DNA of 58,232 bases, taken from assembly GCA_014656175.1 (NCBI GenBank), contig BNBX01000004.1:1-58232 (forward strand), in the 5' to 3' direction. The position numbers and the translations under genes are program-made. Below the pieces are notes generated by a model. The model did not search any database and was not told where the DNA came from. It worked only from the letters and a program-made list of their open reading frames with translations. The DNA comes from Streptomyces werraensis. GTDB taxonomy: Bacteria; Actinomycetota; Actinomycetes; Streptomycetales; Streptomycetaceae. Of this stretch, positions 57,170-58,232 are shown in pieces; the stretch's first letter is position 1; every line of letters begins with the position of its first letter.

Positions 57170-58057
57170 ATGACACCCCGAGATGACTCCGAATCCTCCG
57201 GGCCCCGGCGTAGCCGGTGGTCCGATCTCGACCGGCCTCCGCTGAACGCCGCCGCGGTGCGGCGCGCCCTGGTGCGGGAGGGGAGCTTGTGGCGGGAGGT
57301 GGACGTGGTGCAGCGGACCGGGTCCACGAACTCCGATCTCGTGGCGCGGGCGGCTGCCGGTGGCGGGCTGAGGGAGGGGGTCGTTCTCGTCGCCGAGGAG
57401 CAGAGCGCCGCGCGCGGGCGGCTGGACCGGAAGTGGGTCGCTCCGGCTCGGTCCGGGTTGTTCTTCTCCGTGTCGCTGCGGCCTGGGGATGCCGGTGTGC
57501 CGATGGAGCGGTGGGGGTGGCTGCCGTTGCTGACGGGGGTTGCCGTGGCCACGGGGCTGGCTCGGGCCGGGGGCGTGGACACGGCGTTGAAGTGGCCCAA
57601 CGACGTGCTGGTGACGGTGGGGGGCGAGGAGCGGAAGGCCGGGGGGATCCTGGCGGAGGCCGCCGGGGACGGGGGTGTGGTGGTGGGGGTCGGCGTGAAC
57701 GTCAGCCTGCGCGCCGACGAGCTGCCTGTGCCTACGGCGGGGTCGCTGGCGTTGGCGGGGGCCGTGAGCACGGACCGGGATCCGCTGCTGCGGGCCGTGC
57801 TACGGGGGCTGGAGGACTGGTACGGGCGGTGGCGGGCGGCCGGCGGTGACGCCGGTGCGTGCGGGCTGCAGGAGGCGTACGCGGCGGGGTGCGCGACGCT
57901 GGGGCGGCGTGTGCGGGCGGAGCTTCCGGGGGATCGGGCGCTGGTGGGGGAAGCGGTCGCGGTGGACGGTGACGGGCGGTTGATCCTGGCGACGGAGGCG
58001 GGGGTGCAGGAGCCGGTGGGGGCGGGGGACATCGTGCATCTGCGGGCGGCGGGGTGA
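57170..58057 (+). CDS. birA: Biotin-[acetyl-CoA-carboxylase] ligase (class I, no DNA-binding domain)
   Basis: A 295-aa biotin protein ligase. Catalytic motifs are GSTNSDLVARAAAGG, SAARGRLDRKWVAPARSGLFFSVSLRP (the GRGRxGRxW-type biotinyl-AMP loop, here RGRLDRKW), LKWPNDVLV (catalytic Lys), KAGGILAE and GVGVNVS. A C-terminal SH3-like domain ends the protein. There is no N-terminal helix-turn-helix, so it does not regulate as E. coli BirA does. It biotinylates the carboxylase alpha subunit encoded at 51735-53507; next to pccB/accE the carboxylase set is complete. ATG 57170; the palindrome precedes it by 4 nt. Confidence 0.93.
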   Translation: MTPRDDSESSGPRRSRWSDLDRPPLNAAAVRRALVREGSLWREVDVVQRTGSTNSDLVARAAAGGGLREGVVLVAEEQSAARGRLDRKWVAPARSGLFFSVSLRPGDAGVPMERWGWLPLLTGVAVATGLARAGGVDTALKWPNDVLVTVGGEERKAGGILAEAAGDGGVVVGVGVNVSLRADELPVPTAGSLALAGAVSTDRDPLLRAVLRGLEDWYGRWRAAGGDAGACGLQEAYAAGCATLGRRVRAELPGDRALVGEAVAVDGDGRLILATEAGVQEPVGAGDIVHLRAAG

Positions 58058-58074
58058 GGGGACAGCGGTGACGG

Positions 58075-58232
58075 CCGGTGGGGGCTGGTGGGCTGGGGTC
58101 GTGCGCCTGCGGCGGCCGGTGGGGGGTCATGTTGGACGCCTGCGGCGCATCGTTCTGTCCGGTGGGGGTGGGCGTGGCGCCTGCGGTGGGTGGGTGGTGC
58201 GGGGCCGGGGTGGGGGCGGTCGTCCTCGGTCC
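58075..58232. repeat. Intergenic repeat copy 2, running off the window edge
   Basis: After birA the sequence repeats elements of 47207-47331: CCGGTGGGGGCTGG and GCTGGGGTCGTG, GCCTGCGGCGCATCGTTCTG plus TCCGGTGGGGGT (from 58138), and the end GTGGTGCGGGGCCGGGGTGG to GTCCTCGGTC. The copy has an extra internal unit (GCCTGCGGCGGCCGGTGGGG) compared with copy 1. No reading frame is supported. Confidence 0.7.

Overview
The window is high-GC actinobacterial chromosome, almost certainly Streptomyces. Coding is dense with strong third-position GC bias, GTG starts are frequent, and short operons often have 1-8 nt stop/start overlaps. It carries an AfsQ1/AfsQ2/SigQ module and an acyl-CoA carboxylase set with a separate epsilon subunit. 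The gene order resembles my recollection of the S. coelicolor core chromosome (roughly the SCO487x-SCO492x region); this was not checked by alignment. I saw no rRNA, tRNA, CRISPR array, prophage or intact insertion sequence.

Layout. (1) 1-3.9 kb: end of an acyl-CoA mutase large subunit, a LeuE-type exporter, and a divergent FAD-monooxygenase/TetR pair with two matching palindromic operators. (2) 3.9-17.0 kb: a nonulosonic-acid glycopolymer locus. Leftward genes encode two GT2/polysialyltransferase-like pairs flanking a TPR-GT29-like sialyltransferase and a three-module GT-like/TPR/pyruvyltransferase protein. Rightward genes encode a putative glycosyltransferase, a fused cytidylyltransferase-HAD phosphatase, a NeuB-type synthase and a GT52-like transferase. 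No NeuC or NeuD is present, so the sugar is more likely Kdn than an N-acylated sialic acid; I recall that a homologous S. coelicolor region was linked to a Kdn-containing teichulosonic acid. (3) 17.2-27.1 kb: an M20 peptidase, two BmpA-type nucleoside-binding lipoproteins, a NupOPQ-type ABC transporter, cytidine deaminase and thymidine phosphorylase. (4) 27.2-33.0 kb: a Uma2 remnant, an AEC permease, a STAS protein overlapping a SigG-like ECF sigma gene, an MFS/LysR pair and an alpha/beta-hydrolase-like protein. (5) 33.1-41.1 kb: adenosine deaminase, two small secreted proteins, PspC and VanZ proteins, the afsQ1-afsQ2-lipoprotein operon, sigQ and a uridine-kinase-like gene. (6) 41.2-48.6 kb: deoC with a full-length and a truncated aldehyde dehydrogenase, a PH-domain membrane protein, a PGM2-like phosphomutase and purine nucleoside phosphorylase. 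(7) 48.6-58.2 kb: a gamma-glutamylcyclotransferase-like protein, LpdA-like dehydrogenase, DeoR regulator, AccA2-like biotin carboxylase, Maf, AccE, PccB and biotin ligase.

How it fits together. The clearest unifying signal is a palindrome, CTACGCGCGTAG. It is perfect in four places (nup operon, add, deoC operon, pnp) and half-degenerate at the two bmpA promoters. Every occurrence lies just upstream of a nucleoside uptake or catabolism unit, which implies one regulon: uptake by BmpA/NupOPQ, deamination by Cdd and Add, phosphorolysis by DeoA and PNP, pentose-1-phosphate isomerisation possibly by the PGM2-like mutase, cleavage by DeoC, and acetaldehyde oxidation by the adjacent ALDH pair. The acyl-CoA carboxylase genes and the mutase at opposite ends both concern propionyl/methylmalonyl-CoA metabolism.
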